NCBI RefSeq assembly: GCF_023218075.1
Contig: NZ_JALPTB010000023.1
Span: forward strand, 1 to 64,000
Source of the DNA: Rhodococcus sp. HM1
Lineage (GTDB): Bacteria; Actinomycetota; Actinomycetes; Mycobacteriales; Mycobacteriaceae
Reading direction: 5' to 3'
DNA: 64,000 bases
This document shows, piece after piece, positions 25,690 to 35,867 of this stretch. The first letter of the stretch is position 1, and each line of letters opens with the position of its first letter. The position numbers were made by a program, and so were the translations under genes. A model generated the notes under the pieces. That model was not told the origin of the DNA and made no database searches. It saw only the letters and a program-made list of their open reading frames with translations.

Positions 25690-26287
25690 TTCACTTCTTC
25701 ACCAAGACCGTCTCTCGAGGTACGCACAACGAACTGACCTTCCCAGTAGGTGACCGAGCGATGTGTGCACGTGAACCCCACACGTCGAATCGGACAAGAG
25801 CGCCGAGTACGCCGAACCGCGATCAGGCAACCGGACGATTCTCCCGAGTCACAGTCGACGCTCAGGCCGTTGGAGACGTCGCGGCTCATTACTGGGCGAC
25901 GATGGCTGCTCAACCGCCGCCGTACGGATGCAACGCTGTGCAACTCTGTACTCCTTCCTTCACCTCCGGTAGGAATACTTGCACCATCGCGGAGACCTCA
26001 GGAGGACATCAGGAGGCATCGATGCACACAGCTGCACTATCGCCGGCGAAAGATGACGGTGCCCGGCGACGCCGGCCGCCACTCAGCGAGCCGGAAACCG
26101 CAGCAAGTGCATCTCAGGTACTGACGTTCACAGCTTTCCCTCGGCCATCTCCATCCTCGCCGAGCCACACTCACGGCGTGCGGCCGACAGGCACAGTGTC
26201 AGTCGGGCGGCACGTAACCACGGCTTCGAGAACGCTCCGCATGAGCAGCCGGATAAAGGCAACTGCCGAATCTCAGGAAGGACCAAC

Positions 26288-27055
26288 ATGACCGTCGCAC
26301 TCGTCACAGGAGGCGGACAGGGAATCGGCCGTGGCATCGCACTGCGCCTAGCCCGGGACGGACACGATATTGCGCTCGTCGACGTGAACGAGGCCAACAT
26401 GCAGTCGGTTGCCGCCGAGATTCGTGGGATCGGCAGAAAGGAAACCACATTCGTTGCCGATGTCAGCGACCGTAATGCCGTGTTCGCGGCAGTGAACCAT
26501 GTGCACGAAACTCTCGGCAGTCTCGACGTTATGGTCAACAATGCTGGTATCGCGCAGGTTGCTCCGATCGCGGATGTTCGCCCTGCGGATCTGCAGAAGA
26601 TCTGGGCGGTCAATGTTGATGGCGTACTGTGGGGGATCCAGGCTGCAGCAGAGAGATTCAAGTCCGAGGGGCGCAAAGGCAAGATCATCAACGCGTCCTC
26701 GATCGCCGGACATGATGGTTTCGCGATGCTCGGTGTCTATAGTGCAACGAAGTTTGCGGTTCGCGCCTTGACGCAGGCTGCAGCCAAAGAATATGCGGCG
26801 TACGGGATCACCGTGAACGCGTACTGCCCCGGAGTTGTCGGTACCGACATGTGGGTGACCATCGACGAGCGTTTCGCCGAACTGACCGGCGCTGCGAAGG
26901 GCGAGACCTACCACAAATTTGTCGGCGGCATTGCGCTCGGAAGAGCCCAGACGCCGGAGGACGTAGCCGCGTTCGTATCGTATCTTGCCGGTCCTGATTC
27001 GGATTACATGACCGGTCAGGCACCTCTGATCGACGGCGGTCTTCTTTATCGCTGA
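26288..27055 (+). CDS. budC: acetoin reductase/diacetyl reductase (short-chain dehydrogenase)
   Basis: 255 aa classical SDR. The cofactor motif is [13 protein letters not shown] (TGxxxGIG), followed by DVNEAN setting NAD preference, NNAGIAQ, and the catalytic Ser ([11 protein letters not shown]) with Tyr/Lys in [20 protein letters not shown]. The C-terminal region ([20 protein letters not shown]) closely follows BudC-type (S)-acetoin-forming diacetyl reductases / meso-butanediol dehydrogenases. It converts diacetyl or butanediol to or from acetoin in the cytoplasm. The ATG follows CAGGAAGGACCAAC, a good ribosome site. It lies upstream of the regulator gene of the acetoin locus. Confidence 0.8.
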   Translation: MTVALVTGGGQGIGRGIALRLARDGHDIALVDVNEANMQSVAAEIRGIGRKETTFVADVSDRNAVFAAVNHVHETLGSLDVMVNNAGIAQVAPIADVRPADLQKIWAVNVDGVLWGIQAAAERFKSEGRKGKIINASSIAGHDGFAMLGVYSATKFAVRALTQAAAKEYAAYGITVNAYCPGVVGTDMWVTIDERFAELTGAAKGETYHKFVGGIALGRAQTPEDVAAFVSYLAGPDSDYMTGQAPLIDGGLLYR

Positions 27056-27262
27056 GCAGCCTCCTTGTACCGATGTATACGATCGAGCACGATGACGCGA
27101 CTCGCGAATGCCGAGCGCCCGCATGATCTACCCAGATCGGCACAATGAGGGAACGTTTCACACCATACGACCAGTAATCGTCCGTCCCATGACGCCTGAG
27201 CAGCCCACCGGTTCGACCACGGATCTGGAACACAACCTCCCCGGTGAGCTGGAGGTATATGT

Positions 27263-28459
27263 ATGACCAGTTCGACTCATCAGCGACTCCTGGCTGTCGA
27301 TTTCGGAACCGACCTCGCGCGGCATGCGCGAGTCCTGAATCGGGTACGCGACGCCGTACTTTCCGGACAGCAACCACCTATGCCGCCACGCGAAGTCGTC
27401 GCCCGGTCGTGGTCACGATTACAGACAGTGGGCGTCAGCCCCGCACGGTGTGAAGAGATCGTCGTCGTAGAGTGCGCAGATCTCGAGTCTCGTCGCACAC
27501 GAACGCCTCTTCGCGCGGTTCTTCCGGAACTTCGGAGCACGTTGACCACGGTGGCGGGCGAGGCAAATTTCGTCGTCGTACTTGCCGACGCTGACGGAGT
27601 CGTGTTGTGGCGGGAAGGTTCCCACTCCGTCTGCAGGCGAGCTGACGCTCTCGGTTTTGTAGAGGGTGCCCAATGGTCAGAACGCGTTGTCGGCACCAAC
27701 TCCGTTGGCACTGCGTTGATCGAGAGAGCACCGGTACAACTGTTCTCGGCCGAACACTATGCGCGGTCGCACTATGATTGGTCGTGTACTGGGTCACCGG
27801 TACACGATCCACGGACTGGTGACGTACTCGGCGTGATCGATATCAGCGGTTCGGCAATGTCGATCCATCCCGCCACCATGGCTCTCGTGCAGACGGCGGT
27901 GAGATTGGTGGAGTCGACATTATGGCGTGAACACATCACCCAAATTGAGAAGCTCCGCGCGAAGGTGGCCCCAGTGCTTGCCACCGTCGGCGGGCCAGCA
28001 CTCGTCTTGGACCGGCACGGTTGGGTTGTCGAGTCGGTCGGGATCGGTGTTCCTGAACGGTTGGCACCTCCGTGTGCGGAAAAACCCTTGCTGGTACCAG
28101 GTCTGGGTTTGTGCGTTCCCGAGCCACTCAGTGAGGGATGGTTAGTGCGCCGCAGGCAGGATGGACCGACGATCGAACTCGAACTCGATCTCGGTGCCCA
28201 ACCCCGGGCTACGGTGCGCGGAGACGTGGATTGGACACGTGCCCTGTCACCGCGACATGCTCAGATTCTGCGGGTGCTCGCGAGCGCCGGACCTACGGGG
28301 ATCGATGCCGCCACAATGAGCGAAGTTCTGTTCGGGGACCGTGATCACGTGGTCGCAGTCCGTGCCGAGATCTCTCGACTACGAAGGAGTCTGGGGCCGG
28401 TTCTGACCACTCATCCATACAGATTCGCGCAGGACGTCATGGTTCGGACCCTCGACTGA
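27263..28459 (+). CDS. GAF-domain transcriptional regulator, AcoR N-terminal type without AAA+ domain
   Basis: 398 aa. Residues about 80-215 form the GAF sensor of AcoR-like activators (GFVEGAQWSERVVGTNSVGT, then YDWSCTGSPVHDPRTGDVLG and VIDISG). The sigma-54-interacting AAA+ domain of classical AcoR is missing. Instead the C-terminus (about 320-395) is a winged-helix-like segment: RALSPRHAQILRVLASAG, MSEVLFGDRDHVVAVRAEIS, RLRRSLG. Such GAF-wHTH proteins are the actinobacterial counterpart that works without sigma-54. It precedes the acoA operon, so acetoin-responsive activation is likely. The start is an ATG at 27263 overlapped by weak signals. A 15-bp-arm palindrome in front of acoA is a candidate target. 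Confidence 0.75.
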   Translation: MTSSTHQRLLAVDFGTDLARHARVLNRVRDAVLSGQQPPMPPREVVARSWSRLQTVGVSPARCEEIVVVECADLESRRTRTPLRAVLPELRSTLTTVAGEANFVVVLADADGVVLWREGSHSVCRRADALGFVEGAQWSERVVGTNSVGTALIERAPVQLFSAEHYARSHYDWSCTGSPVHDPRTGDVLGVIDISGSAMSIHPATMALVQTAVRLVESTLWREHITQIEKLRAKVAPVLATVGGPALVLDRHGWVVESVGIGVPERLAPPCAEKPLLVPGLGLCVPEPLSEGWLVRRRQDGPTIELELDLGAQPRATVRGDVDWTRALSPRHAQILRVLASAGPTGIDAATMSEVLFGDRDHVVAVRAEISRLRRSLGPVLTTHPYRFAQDVMVRTLD

Positions 28460-28512
28460 GCTCATCCTTCTCCTGTCCTGCAGTACGTCGACGTGCACGC
28501 ATGCGCGCTTTG

Positions 28513-28618
28513 GTATTCGCGCATCGTCGAACCCGCTTCGAAACTCTCGCTGCCGGCTGGACCCTGAACGACCTCGGGTGACCCAGGAACGCAGCGAGTG
28601 CGCGGTCGGCAAGGCCGT
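28513..28618 (+). pseudogene. IS1634 transposase relic with internal deletion
   Basis: Bases 28513-28578 align with the IS1634 codons for IARIVEPGSKLDAGRVLQDLG (as at 5091-5156), and 28582-28618 with the codons for VQERSGLAIGKV (as at 6165-6205). About 1 kb of the transposase between them is missing, and stops and mismatches abound. The rest of the 1.26-kb gap 28460-29716 contains no recognisable gene apart from the palindrome at 29470; a stretch near 28730-28780 weakly resembles an IS256 C-terminus on the minus strand. Confidence 0.55.
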
Positions 28619-29469
28619 GTAGTTGTCATGGTCCCCGCGATCGGTAGCCTCGAAAGTGTACCCGATCCCAACTCGGTCGATACGCGCTCGGTGACCGATC
28701 GGATCCGAGTCTCCCACCTGAAGAGCACCTTGGCCTGGTTGTCGATTATCACCGCGGTCGCGTCCCCCACCCACTCTGCCGTGGCCGTATCGACCACGCG
28801 AACCTGTTTTCACGGTGCTGCAGCCATCCAGTTCCCCACGACGATGAGATAGCCTAATTCCTTTGTCCAACAATTGATTCTGCGTATTCATGTTCACGCC
28901 GATGCACGCTACGACGAACAGGCCACTGCTCCCCATCACATCCCGAGGTTCACTGCACGACTTTGCGAACCCCTGGAATTCGAACTCCTGGAATATCTCT
29001 GAGGTCTTCACAAAACCTGGTCTTGATTCCGAGATCGTGGGTTCGGCCTGCAACCCCATGGACTCAGGCGGTCGTTCTCACAGAGGCGATCGTCTGGAGT
29101 CGGCCATCGATCGTTCCGCGATCGAGCTGGATCCCCAGCTCGAACGGTCCCCTCCTCGTATCGCGACCGGACGAGAAGCGTTGGGGTCGATCACTTCTGC
29201 GGACCGACGTCGTGCACCGACCGGATTGTCGCTCGCCACTTTCCGATGAGTCCCACCATACGCAGCCCTTGAAGTCGCCTGGACGGTGCCTCGGCCCGAT
29301 CCACTCCACCTTCGATGGATTCTGCGTCCGGAGACTGCTGGGATGCACCGACTGCACGCTGGCCGAAACCCGAGATTCGAGCGATCGTAGAAGGTGAATC
29401 CAGCCGAGAATCGGGTTCGTCGGGTGCGCACGTACCTCAGGCCGGGGTTCGACGTCGACTTCAGCAGTC

Positions 29470-29504
29470 CTTTGTGATGTTCGGAAACACCGAACATCAC
29501 AAAG
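29470..29504. promoter_or_regulatory. 15-bp perfect inverted repeat upstream of acoA
   Basis: CTTTGTGATGTTCGG, a five-base AAACA loop, then the exact complement. It is centred about 230 bp upstream of the acoA start, where an upstream activator site would be expected. The inner symmetry (GTGATGTTC/GAACATCAC) suits a dimeric HTH protein such as the GAF regulator encoded at 27263-28459. As RNA it would also form a strong hairpin, so a terminator for an upstream transcript is the alternative. Confidence 0.55.
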
Positions 29505-29716
29505 ACCACGCACCTTCTGTGAGACGTTCGGGACGTGCCCGCTCTCACCCGGTCGCCCCGGCCAGGACTGCAATCAACTGCAATGTTGAGGGAACGCCGC
29601 GTTCTCCCTACATTCGTGATCCGGGTAACACGAGCTGCTGCGCCAGAAGAGATCGCAGCCCCGTAACCGAATGGGGGCCAGTGATAGTGGCCCGATACTG
29701 AAGGCAGAGGAGAACA

Positions 29717-30682
29717 ATGGCGCTGACGAAAAATGCACTTTTGAGCGCGTACCGGAAGATGACCGAGATCCGAGCGTTCGAAGACCGGTTGCACGAGGAG
29801 AACGCTACGGGTGACATTCCTGGGTTCATCCACCTGTACTCGGGCCAGGAGGCGATTGCTGTCGGGGTGTGCGAGAACCTGAACGACACCGACTACATCG
29901 GATCGACACACCGCGGCCACGGTCACTGCATTGCCAAGGGGTGCGACCTCAACGGGATGATGGCCGAAATCTTCGGGAAGAACGACGGTTTGTGTCATGG
30001 AAAAGGTGGGTCGATGCACATCGCCGACCTCTCGGTCGGCATGCTCGGCGCGAACGCGATCGTCGGAGGCGCTCCCTCGCTCGCGATCGGCGCTGCGTTG
30101 AGCGCTAAGACCCTCGGCAATGGCGGCGTTGCGGCCTCGTTCACCGGAGACGGTGGATCCAATCAGGGAACCGTATTCGAGGCGATGAACATGGCGGTCG
30201 TGCTCGAGTTGCCGATCGTGTTCGTCATCGAGAACAACGGATTCGGTGAAGCCACCGGACGGGACTACGCGGTCGGTGCTCCGAGCATCGCGGGACGAGC
30301 AGCTTCGTTCGGAATGCCGTCGACCACAGTCGATGGTACCGACTTCTTCGAGGTCTACGACGCGACGTACGAGGCCGTCGAGCGCGCTCGTAGAGGAGGT
30401 GGACCGTCCACCATCGAGGCGACGGCACACCGCTGGCACGGTCACTTCGAGGGCGATGCGCAGCTATACCGGACCGCCGACCAGGTCGCCGAGCTCCGCA
30501 AGAATCAGGATCCCTTGATGAAGTTCCGTGCGAAGGTCATCGGCAAGAAAGTCACCGCGAAAGAGCTCGATGCGATCGACGCCGAGGCTCGTGAACGGGT
30601 CGACGTCGCTGTTGCGAAGGCGCGAGCTGCCGAGTACCCGCCGCAGGAGAGCCTGCTGTCGGACGTTTACGTGTCGTACTGA
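29717..30682 (+). CDS. acoA: acetoin:acceptor oxidoreductase (acetoin dehydrogenase E1) alpha subunit
   Basis: 321 aa. The E1-alpha fold has the thiamine diphosphate motif from FTGDGGSNQGTVFEAMNM to FVIENNGFG (GDG...NN). The phosphorylation-loop-like region reads THRGHGHCIAKGCDLNGMMA and HGKGGSMHIADLSVGMLGAN, typical of acetoin rather than pyruvate E1. It cleaves acetoin to acetaldehyde and transfers an acetyl group to lipoyl-E2. The ATG at 29717 follows GCAGAGGAGAACA. It is the first of four tightly spaced genes, acoA-acoB-acoC-acoL. Confidence 0.88.
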   Translation: MALTKNALLSAYRKMTEIRAFEDRLHEENATGDIPGFIHLYSGQEAIAVGVCENLNDTDYIGSTHRGHGHCIAKGCDLNGMMAEIFGKNDGLCHGKGGSMHIADLSVGMLGANAIVGGAPSLAIGAALSAKTLGNGGVAASFTGDGGSNQGTVFEAMNMAVVLELPIVFVIENNGFGEATGRDYAVGAPSIAGRAASFGMPSTTVDGTDFFEVYDATYEAVERARRGGGPSTIEATAHRWHGHFEGDAQLYRTADQVAELRKNQDPLMKFRAKVIGKKVTAKELDAIDAEARERVDVAVAKARAAEYPPQESLLSDVYVSY

Positions 30683-30695
30683 GAGAGAGAACGAA

Positions 30696-31727
30696 ATGAC
30701 CATGTCGAAGACGACATATCGCGAAGCGATCAAAGCTGCACTCGCCCAGGAGATGCAACGGGATGCGACGGTCGTGCAGATCGGTGAGGATCTGCGCGGC
30801 GGTCAGGCCGGCACCAATCCGGAACTCGAATCCGGGAAGGTGGAGGCGTTCGGCGGTGTGCTGGGGGTGACGAAGGGTCTGTGGACCGAGTTCGGTTCCG
30901 ACCGTGTCATCGACACCCCGATTACTGAGTCCGCGATCATCGGGATGGCAGCCGGTGCAGCTCTGACCGGGCTCCGCCCGGTGGCCGAGTTGATGTTCAT
31001 GGACTTCTTCGGAGTTTGTTACGACGCGCTCTACAACCAGGCCGCGAAGTTTCGGTACATGTTCGGCGGCAAGGCCCGCACCCCCCTTGTCGTACGAGGG
31101 ATGATCGGTGCCGGTTTCTCCGCTGCCGCCCAACACTCACAATCACCGTACAACGTATTCGCCGCTGTTCCGGGCCTGAAGGTTGTTGCCCCATCCAACG
31201 CGTACGACGCCAAAGGTCTGCTGATCCAGTCGATTCGCGACGATGATCCGGTCGTGTTCTGTGAACACAAGACACTCTACGACGTCAAGGGCGAGGTTCC
31301 GGACGAGCCGTACACGATCCCGTTCGGTGTCGCCAACTACACCCGCGAAGGCACAGACGTCACGATCATTGCCCTATCGGCGATGGTGAACGCTGCCAAC
31401 ACCGCCGCGGACAAGCTGGCCGCCGAGGGAGTTTCCGTCGAGGTCGTCGACCCCCGCACGGTGTCGCCACTCGACGAGGAAGGCATCCTAGAATCCGTCG
31501 ACTCCACCGGCCGAGTAGTGATCGTCGACGAGTCCGCGGCGCGCTGCGGGTTCGGTCACGACGTCGCCGCGCTGATCGCAACGCGTGCGTTCGGATCACT
31601 GAAGGCACCGATCGAACTGGTCACCCCGCCGCACACCCCGGTGCCGTTCTCTCCCGTTCTCGAACAAGCGTGGCTGCCCGACGCCGCTCGGATCGAAGCT
31701 GCCGTCCGCAAGGTCGTGAGTGCTTGA
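30696..31727 (+). CDS. acoB: acetoin dehydrogenase E1 beta subunit
   Basis: 343 aa transketolase-type beta subunit. Conserved parts: SKTTYREAIKAALAQEMQRD, QIGEDLRGGQAGTNPE, RVIDTPITESAIIGMAAGAA, MDFFGVCYDALYNQAAKFRY and DPRTVSPLDEEGILESV. It pairs with AcoA to form the alpha2beta2 thiamine-dependent E1. The start was placed at ATG 30696, 13 bp after acoA and after GAGAGAGAGAACGAA; the open frame continues upstream inside acoA but is not homologous. The acoC start follows the stop by one base. Confidence 0.88.
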   Translation: MTMSKTTYREAIKAALAQEMQRDATVVQIGEDLRGGQAGTNPELESGKVEAFGGVLGVTKGLWTEFGSDRVIDTPITESAIIGMAAGAALTGLRPVAELMFMDFFGVCYDALYNQAAKFRYMFGGKARTPLVVRGMIGAGFSAAAQHSQSPYNVFAAVPGLKVVAPSNAYDAKGLLIQSIRDDDPVVFCEHKTLYDVKGEVPDEPYTIPFGVANYTREGTDVTIIALSAMVNAANTAADKLAAEGVSVEVVDPRTVSPLDEEGILESVDSTGRVVIVDESAARCGFGHDVAALIATRAFGSLKAPIELVTPPHTPVPFSPVLEQAWLPDAARIEAAVRKVVSA

Positions 31728-31728
31728 T

Positions 31729-33279
31729 ATGAGTGAGATCAAACTGATCGAAGTTCCCAAGTGGGGTCTGTCCATGGAGGAAGGCACTGTAACTGAATGG
31801 CTGGTCGAGGAGGGAGCATCCTTTTCGAAGGGCGACTTGATCTGCGAGATCGAGACCAGCAAGATCGCCAACCAGCTGGAAGCACCGTTCAACGGCGTGC
31901 TTCGACGGATCGTCGCCAAGCCGGGTGAGACGTTGCCGGTCGGTGCGGTACTGGCGGTGTCTGCCGAGGCTGCAGTCTCCGACGCCGAGATCGAGGAGTT
32001 CCTCGCCGCTATCGGCGCAGACCAAGTGCCGACGCCGGCCGAGGCGGGCGGGTCACCGGGCGGGCATCCCGCCCCCGCGCAACCGACGCTCGAGAGCAGC
32101 CCACCGTCTCCGGTGGCCCACGAATCGGTGCCTGTGACCGAGACGACCAACGGATCCCGTCAGCGTCCTGGTTCCACGATCGTTCCCGAGGCTTTGCAAG
32201 GGCGGACGAACGGTGACGTGTTCGCGACTCCGCACGCCCGCCGGTTGGCAGACGATTTGTCGATCGACCTGGCCCGTGTGGCTGGGACCGGCCGGGAGGG
32301 CCGGATCTCCGTTGCCGACATCCACGACACGATTCGCGCAGCCGGTGGAACCGTTGCTCCTCCGGTGTCGCCCGTGCGGTCAGGTGTACCGGGACGATCG
32401 TTCGAGGACGACAGCACCGTCCCAGCCACCCCCGTGGCCCGCCGTCTGGCAGCGTCTCTCGGGATCAATCTGCACGATTGCCGTGCTACCGGTTCAAGGG
32501 GCAGGGTGTGTGAGTCCGACGTCCGCGAGGCAGAACGCCGATTCCGGCTGCAACCGGAAGTCGGTGCAGCTCCTGAACCCGTCGCAGAGGCGGAGTTCGA
32601 GACGATCCCGTTCACGACGATGCGTAAAGCAATCGGGCAGCGGTTGCAACAGTCGAAGCGCAACGCCCCGCACTTTCGGCTCACCACCGATCTACAGATC
32701 GATGATCTCCTTGCTCTGAGGAAAGAGATCAATGCGACCGTTCCGGCCGTCAAGGTGTCGGTCAACGATTTCATCGTCAAGGCGTGTGCTGCGGCGCTGC
32801 AGAAGGTGCCCGACGTCAACATTCAGTTCGATGAGGCAACACAGTCGGTGCTGCGCTATGCGCGCGCCGACATCTCGGTGGCTGTCGCATTGCCGTCGGG
32901 TCTGATCACCCCGATCGTGCGCAATGCCGGCGGCAAGACTCTCGCCGAGATCTCCGGGGAGGTGCAATCGCTGGTGACCAGGGCCAAGACCGGGAAACTG
33001 ACTGCCGACGAGTTCCAAGGTGGCACCTTCACAGTGTCCAACCTAGGCATGTTCGATGTGCGGAAATTCGACGCGATCATCAACCCACCGCAGGGCGCCA
33101 TCCTCGCGGTCGGTGCCGGCCAGGAGCGTCCCGTCGTCGTCGACGGCCAGGTCGTTGCCCGTACGATGCTCACCGTCACGCTCTCGTGTGATCATCGAGT
33201 GATCGACGGCGCGCTCGGCGCGGCCTTCCTGCGCGAACTCCGACGTTTCGTCGAGTCACCCGCGCTGATGCTGGTCTGA
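31729..33279 (+). CDS. acoC: acetoin dehydrogenase E2 (dihydrolipoyl acetyltransferase) with two peripheral-subunit-binding domains
   Basis: 516 aa. The lipoyl domain (1-80) carries the lipoylated Lys45 in CEIETSKIANQLEAP. A Pro/Ala linker follows. Then there are two peripheral subunit-binding domains: 166-202 (ATPHARRLADDLSIDLARV with GTGREGRI) and 233-268 (ATPVARRLAASLGINLHDC with GSRGRV). The catalytic acyltransferase domain spans about 290-516, with the active-site CDHRVIDGALGAAF (HxxxDG). Most AcoC proteins have one binding domain, so the tandem pair is unusual. The second copy has Cys residues in place of conserved positions (DCRATG, VCESD). It receives the acetyl group from AcoAB and makes acetyl-CoA. 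Confidence 0.87.
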   Translation: MSEIKLIEVPKWGLSMEEGTVTEWLVEEGASFSKGDLICEIETSKIANQLEAPFNGVLRRIVAKPGETLPVGAVLAVSAEAAVSDAEIEEFLAAIGADQVPTPAEAGGSPGGHPAPAQPTLESSPPSPVAHESVPVTETTNGSRQRPGSTIVPEALQGRTNGDVFATPHARRLADDLSIDLARVAGTGREGRISVADIHDTIRAAGGTVAPPVSPVRSGVPGRSFEDDSTVPATPVARRLAASLGINLHDCRATGSRGRVCESDVREAERRFRLQPEVGAAPEPVAEAEFETIPFTTMRKAIGQRLQQSKRNAPHFRLTTDLQIDDLLALRKEINATVPAVKVSVNDFIVKACAAALQKVPDVNIQFDEATQSVLRYARADISVAVALPSGLITPIVRNAGGKTLAEISGEVQSLVTRAKTGKLTADEFQGGTFTVSNLGMFDVRKFDAIINPPQGAILAVGAGQERPVVVDGQVVARTMLTVTLSCDHRVIDGALGAAFLRELRRFVESPALMLV

Positions 33280-33289
33280 GAGGTACACC

Positions 33290-34690
33290 ATGACACAGAA
33301 ATACGACGTCCTCGTCGTCGGCAGCGGACCGGGTGGTTATGTTGCGGCCATCCGCGCCGCGCAGCACGGTTTGCGCACCGCGATCGTCGAACGGGACCGG
33401 CTCGGAGGGATCTGCCTGAACTGGGGATGCATTCCCACCAAGGCCTTGCTGCACGGCGCCGATGTCGCCCACACGTTGGTGAATCTCGAGCCCCTCGGGT
33501 TCAGCACCGGTAGTGTGGAATTCGATATGGGACGCCTCGTCGAGTTCAGCAGGTCGGTGTCCGGACGACTGTCCGACGGTATCGGGTACCTGATGAAGAA
33601 GAACGACATCGATGTCGTCGAAGGAGTGGCGCGATTGCTCGACAAGGGCGTCGTCGCAGTGACGACAGCAGACGAGACGGTGTCCGAATACCGGGCCGAC
33701 CACGTGATCCTGGCAACCGGAGCCCGGCCGCGTCCGGTTCCCGGTGTCATTCCCGACGGCGACCGCATCTGGACATACTTCGACGCTCTCGTCCCGACAG
33801 ATCTGCCGAAATCGTTGTTGGTCATCGGCTCTGGCGCAGTCGGCGTCGAATTCGCGAGCTTGTACAAGGATCTCGGCACCGACGTCACCCTCGTAGAGAT
33901 GGCGCCGCAGATCATGCCGGTGGAGGACTTCGCTGTCGCAAGCCACGTACGGCGTCAGTTCGAGCAACGAGGTATCAAGATTCACACCGGCGCCTCGGTA
34001 TCCGAACTGGCAGCCGGCCCGGATACTGTCACCGTTACCGTGCAGTCGACCGCCGGAACCGTCGATGAACTCACTGTGGACAGGGTGCTCGTCGCAGCCG
34101 GCATCCAGGGCAACGTCGAGGATCTCGGCCTCACAGAACTTGGCATCGAGGTCGAACACGGTTTCATCACCACCGATCAGTGGTGTCGCACCAGCGCATT
34201 CGGGGTATACGCGATCGGCGACGTGGCAGGCGCACCTTGCCTCGCCCACAAGGCCAGCCACGAGGCCGTGCTGTGCGTGGACAAGCTTGCAGGTGTGCAG
34301 CACGTCCGGCCGTTGGACCGGGACTACGTTCCGGGCTGTACGTACGCGAGGCCGCAGGTCGCCAGCCTCGGTCTCACCGAAGAGCAAGCGCGGGCGACCG
34401 GGCGTCGCCTGCAAGTCGGGCAATTCGATCTGCAAGCATCCGGAAAGGCACTCGCTATCGGTGAAGCCGACGGCTTCGTGAAAACGATCTTCGACGCCGA
34501 CAGCGGTGAACTTCTCGGTGCCCATATGGTCGGCCCGGACGTCACCGAGCAGATTCAGGGCTTCGGTATCGCCCGAGCCCTGGAGGCGACTGCCGACGAT
34601 CTCGCCGAAGTCGTCTTCGCACACCCGACACTGTCTGAAGCAATGCACGAATCGGTCCTGTCCGCGCTAGGCCGTCCGATCAACATGTAG
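33290..34690 (+). CDS. acoL: dihydrolipoyl dehydrogenase (E3) of the acetoin complex
   Basis: 466 aa flavoprotein. FAD motif [19 protein letters not shown], redox disulfide [19 protein letters not shown] motif [19 protein letters not shown], second FAD motif [20 protein letters not shown], and the C-terminal catalytic His/Glu in [14 protein letters not shown]. It reoxidises the lipoyl groups of AcoC. It starts 10 bp after acoC, with AGAGGTACACC before the ATG. Having its own E3 makes the operon independent of the housekeeping pyruvate dehydrogenase E3. Confidence 0.88.
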   Translation: MTQKYDVLVVGSGPGGYVAAIRAAQHGLRTAIVERDRLGGICLNWGCIPTKALLHGADVAHTLVNLEPLGFSTGSVEFDMGRLVEFSRSVSGRLSDGIGYLMKKNDIDVVEGVARLLDKGVVAVTTADETVSEYRADHVILATGARPRPVPGVIPDGDRIWTYFDALVPTDLPKSLLVIGSGAVGVEFASLYKDLGTDVTLVEMAPQIMPVEDFAVASHVRRQFEQRGIKIHTGASVSELAAGPDTVTVTVQSTAGTVDELTVDRVLVAAGIQGNVEDLGLTELGIEVEHGFITTDQWCRTSAFGVYAIGDVAGAPCLAHKASHEAVLCVDKLAGVQHVRPLDRDYVPGCTYARPQVASLGLTEEQARATGRRLQVGQFDLQASGKALAIGEADGFVKTIFDADSGELLGAHMVGPDVTEQIQGFGIARALEATADDLAEVVFAHPTLSEAMHESVLSALGRPINM

Positions 34691-34751
34691 TGGCTCTCGC
34701 CGAACCGTGGACTTTCGTGGGCCCGCGGTTCGGCGGGAACCTCACCCAGGA

Positions 34752-35867
34752 ATGGAACGCCACGTGAATGCCACACCCGGAAGACCACTCGAGGCGTCGG
34801 CCCCGACAGGCCGCAAACTGCTCCGGCTGGAAGTCCGCAACGCTCAGACCCCCATCGAACGCAAACCGAACTGGATCAAGACCCGCGTCAGGATGGGCCC
34901 CGAATACACCGAACTCGAGAGCCTGGTCCAACGCCAAGGACTGCACACGGTGTGTGCCGAAGCCGGCTGTCCCAACATCTTCGAGTGCTGGGAAGACCGC
35001 GAAGCCACGTTCCTGATCGGGGGGCAGCAGTGCACGCGCCGTTGCGACTTCTGCCAGATCGAGACCGCCAAACCCACTGACCTCGACCGGGACGAGCCCC
35101 GCCGCGTTGCCGAGTCCGTGCGGACGATGGGACTCCGGTATTCCACCATCACCGGTGTCGCTCGCGACGACCTGCCCGACGGCGGAGCCTGGCTATACGC
35201 CGAAACCGTGCGACAAATCCACGCTTTCAGCCCCGGAAGCGGCGTCGAGAATCTCATCCCCGATTTTGGGGGCAAACCCCATCTCCTGGCCGAAGTGTTC
35301 GAATCTCGTCCCGAGGTGCTTGCCCACAACGTCGAGACCGTACCGCGGCTCTTCAAGCGTATCCGGCCCGCGTTTGACTACGATCGATCCCTCGGCGTGC
35401 TTACAGCGGCCCGCAAGTTCGGTCTGATCACCAAGTCGAACCTGATCCTCGGCCTGGGCGAGACCCCTCGCGAAGTGCAGCAGACGATGCTCGACCTACA
35501 CGATGCCGGCTGTGACATCCTTACCATCACTCAGTACCTGCGACCCTCGCCGCGGCACCATCCAGTCGAGCGCTGGGTACAGCCCGAAGAATTTCTCGAA
35601 CACTCCAGATTCGCAGAGGAAATCGGTTTCGCAGGTGTCCTGGCTGGACCCCTCGTCCGTTCCTCGTATCGTGCCGGACGCCTCTACGCCCAAGCCATGT
35701 CCCACCATCGCCGTGAGCTCGAGACTCCCCCATGCACCTCGGAGCAGCTCATCCGATCACAAACCCCACCCACGGAGTCCACCCTCGTCGACGACCACAT
35801 CATTGAAGGCAGTCGTCGCCAATCGGCATCATCAACCCCTTTCGCCTTCAATACAGGAGTCCTTTGA
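34752..35867 (+). CDS. lipA: lipoyl synthase
   Basis: 371 aa radical SAM enzyme inserting sulfur into octanoyl groups. The auxiliary iron-sulfur ligands are [12 protein letters not shown], the radical SAM cluster [10 protein letters not shown], and the C-terminal [10 protein letters not shown] supplies the Ser ligand. The sequence is close to mycobacterial/rhodococcal LipA ([40 protein letters not shown]), with a C-terminal extension of roughly 50 residues. The ATG at 34752 was chosen; a GTG at 34764 is an alternative. No lipB accompanies it. Its place directly behind acoL suggests a dedicated supply of lipoyl groups for AcoC. Confidence 0.88.
   Translation: MERHVNATPGRPLEASAPTGRKLLRLEVRNAQTPIERKPNWIKTRVRMGPEYTELESLVQRQGLHTVCAEAGCPNIFECWEDREATFLIGGQQCTRRCDFCQIETAKPTDLDRDEPRRVAESVRTMGLRYSTITGVARDDLPDGGAWLYAETVRQIHAFSPGSGVENLIPDFGGKPHLLAEVFESRPEVLAHNVETVPRLFKRIRPAFDYDRSLGVLTAARKFGLITKSNLILGLGETPREVQQTMLDLHDAGCDILTITQYLRPSPRHHPVERWVQPEEFLEHSRFAEEIGFAGVLAGPLVRSSYRAGRLYAQAMSHHRRELETPPCTSEQLIRSQTPPTESTLVDDHIIEGSRRQSASSTPFAFNTGVL

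Noticed and set aside
25422-26291. 289-codon plus-strand frame upstream of the acetoin reductase
   Set aside because: No motif, no ribosome site, low complexity rich in Ser/Thr/Pro; it spans the terminator-like hairpin. Treated as non-coding.
27263-28459. Sigma-54-dependent AcoR activator
   Set aside because: The GAF domain is AcoR-like, but no GAFTGA or Walker motifs of an AAA+ domain are present and no -24/-12 promoter is evident before acoA.
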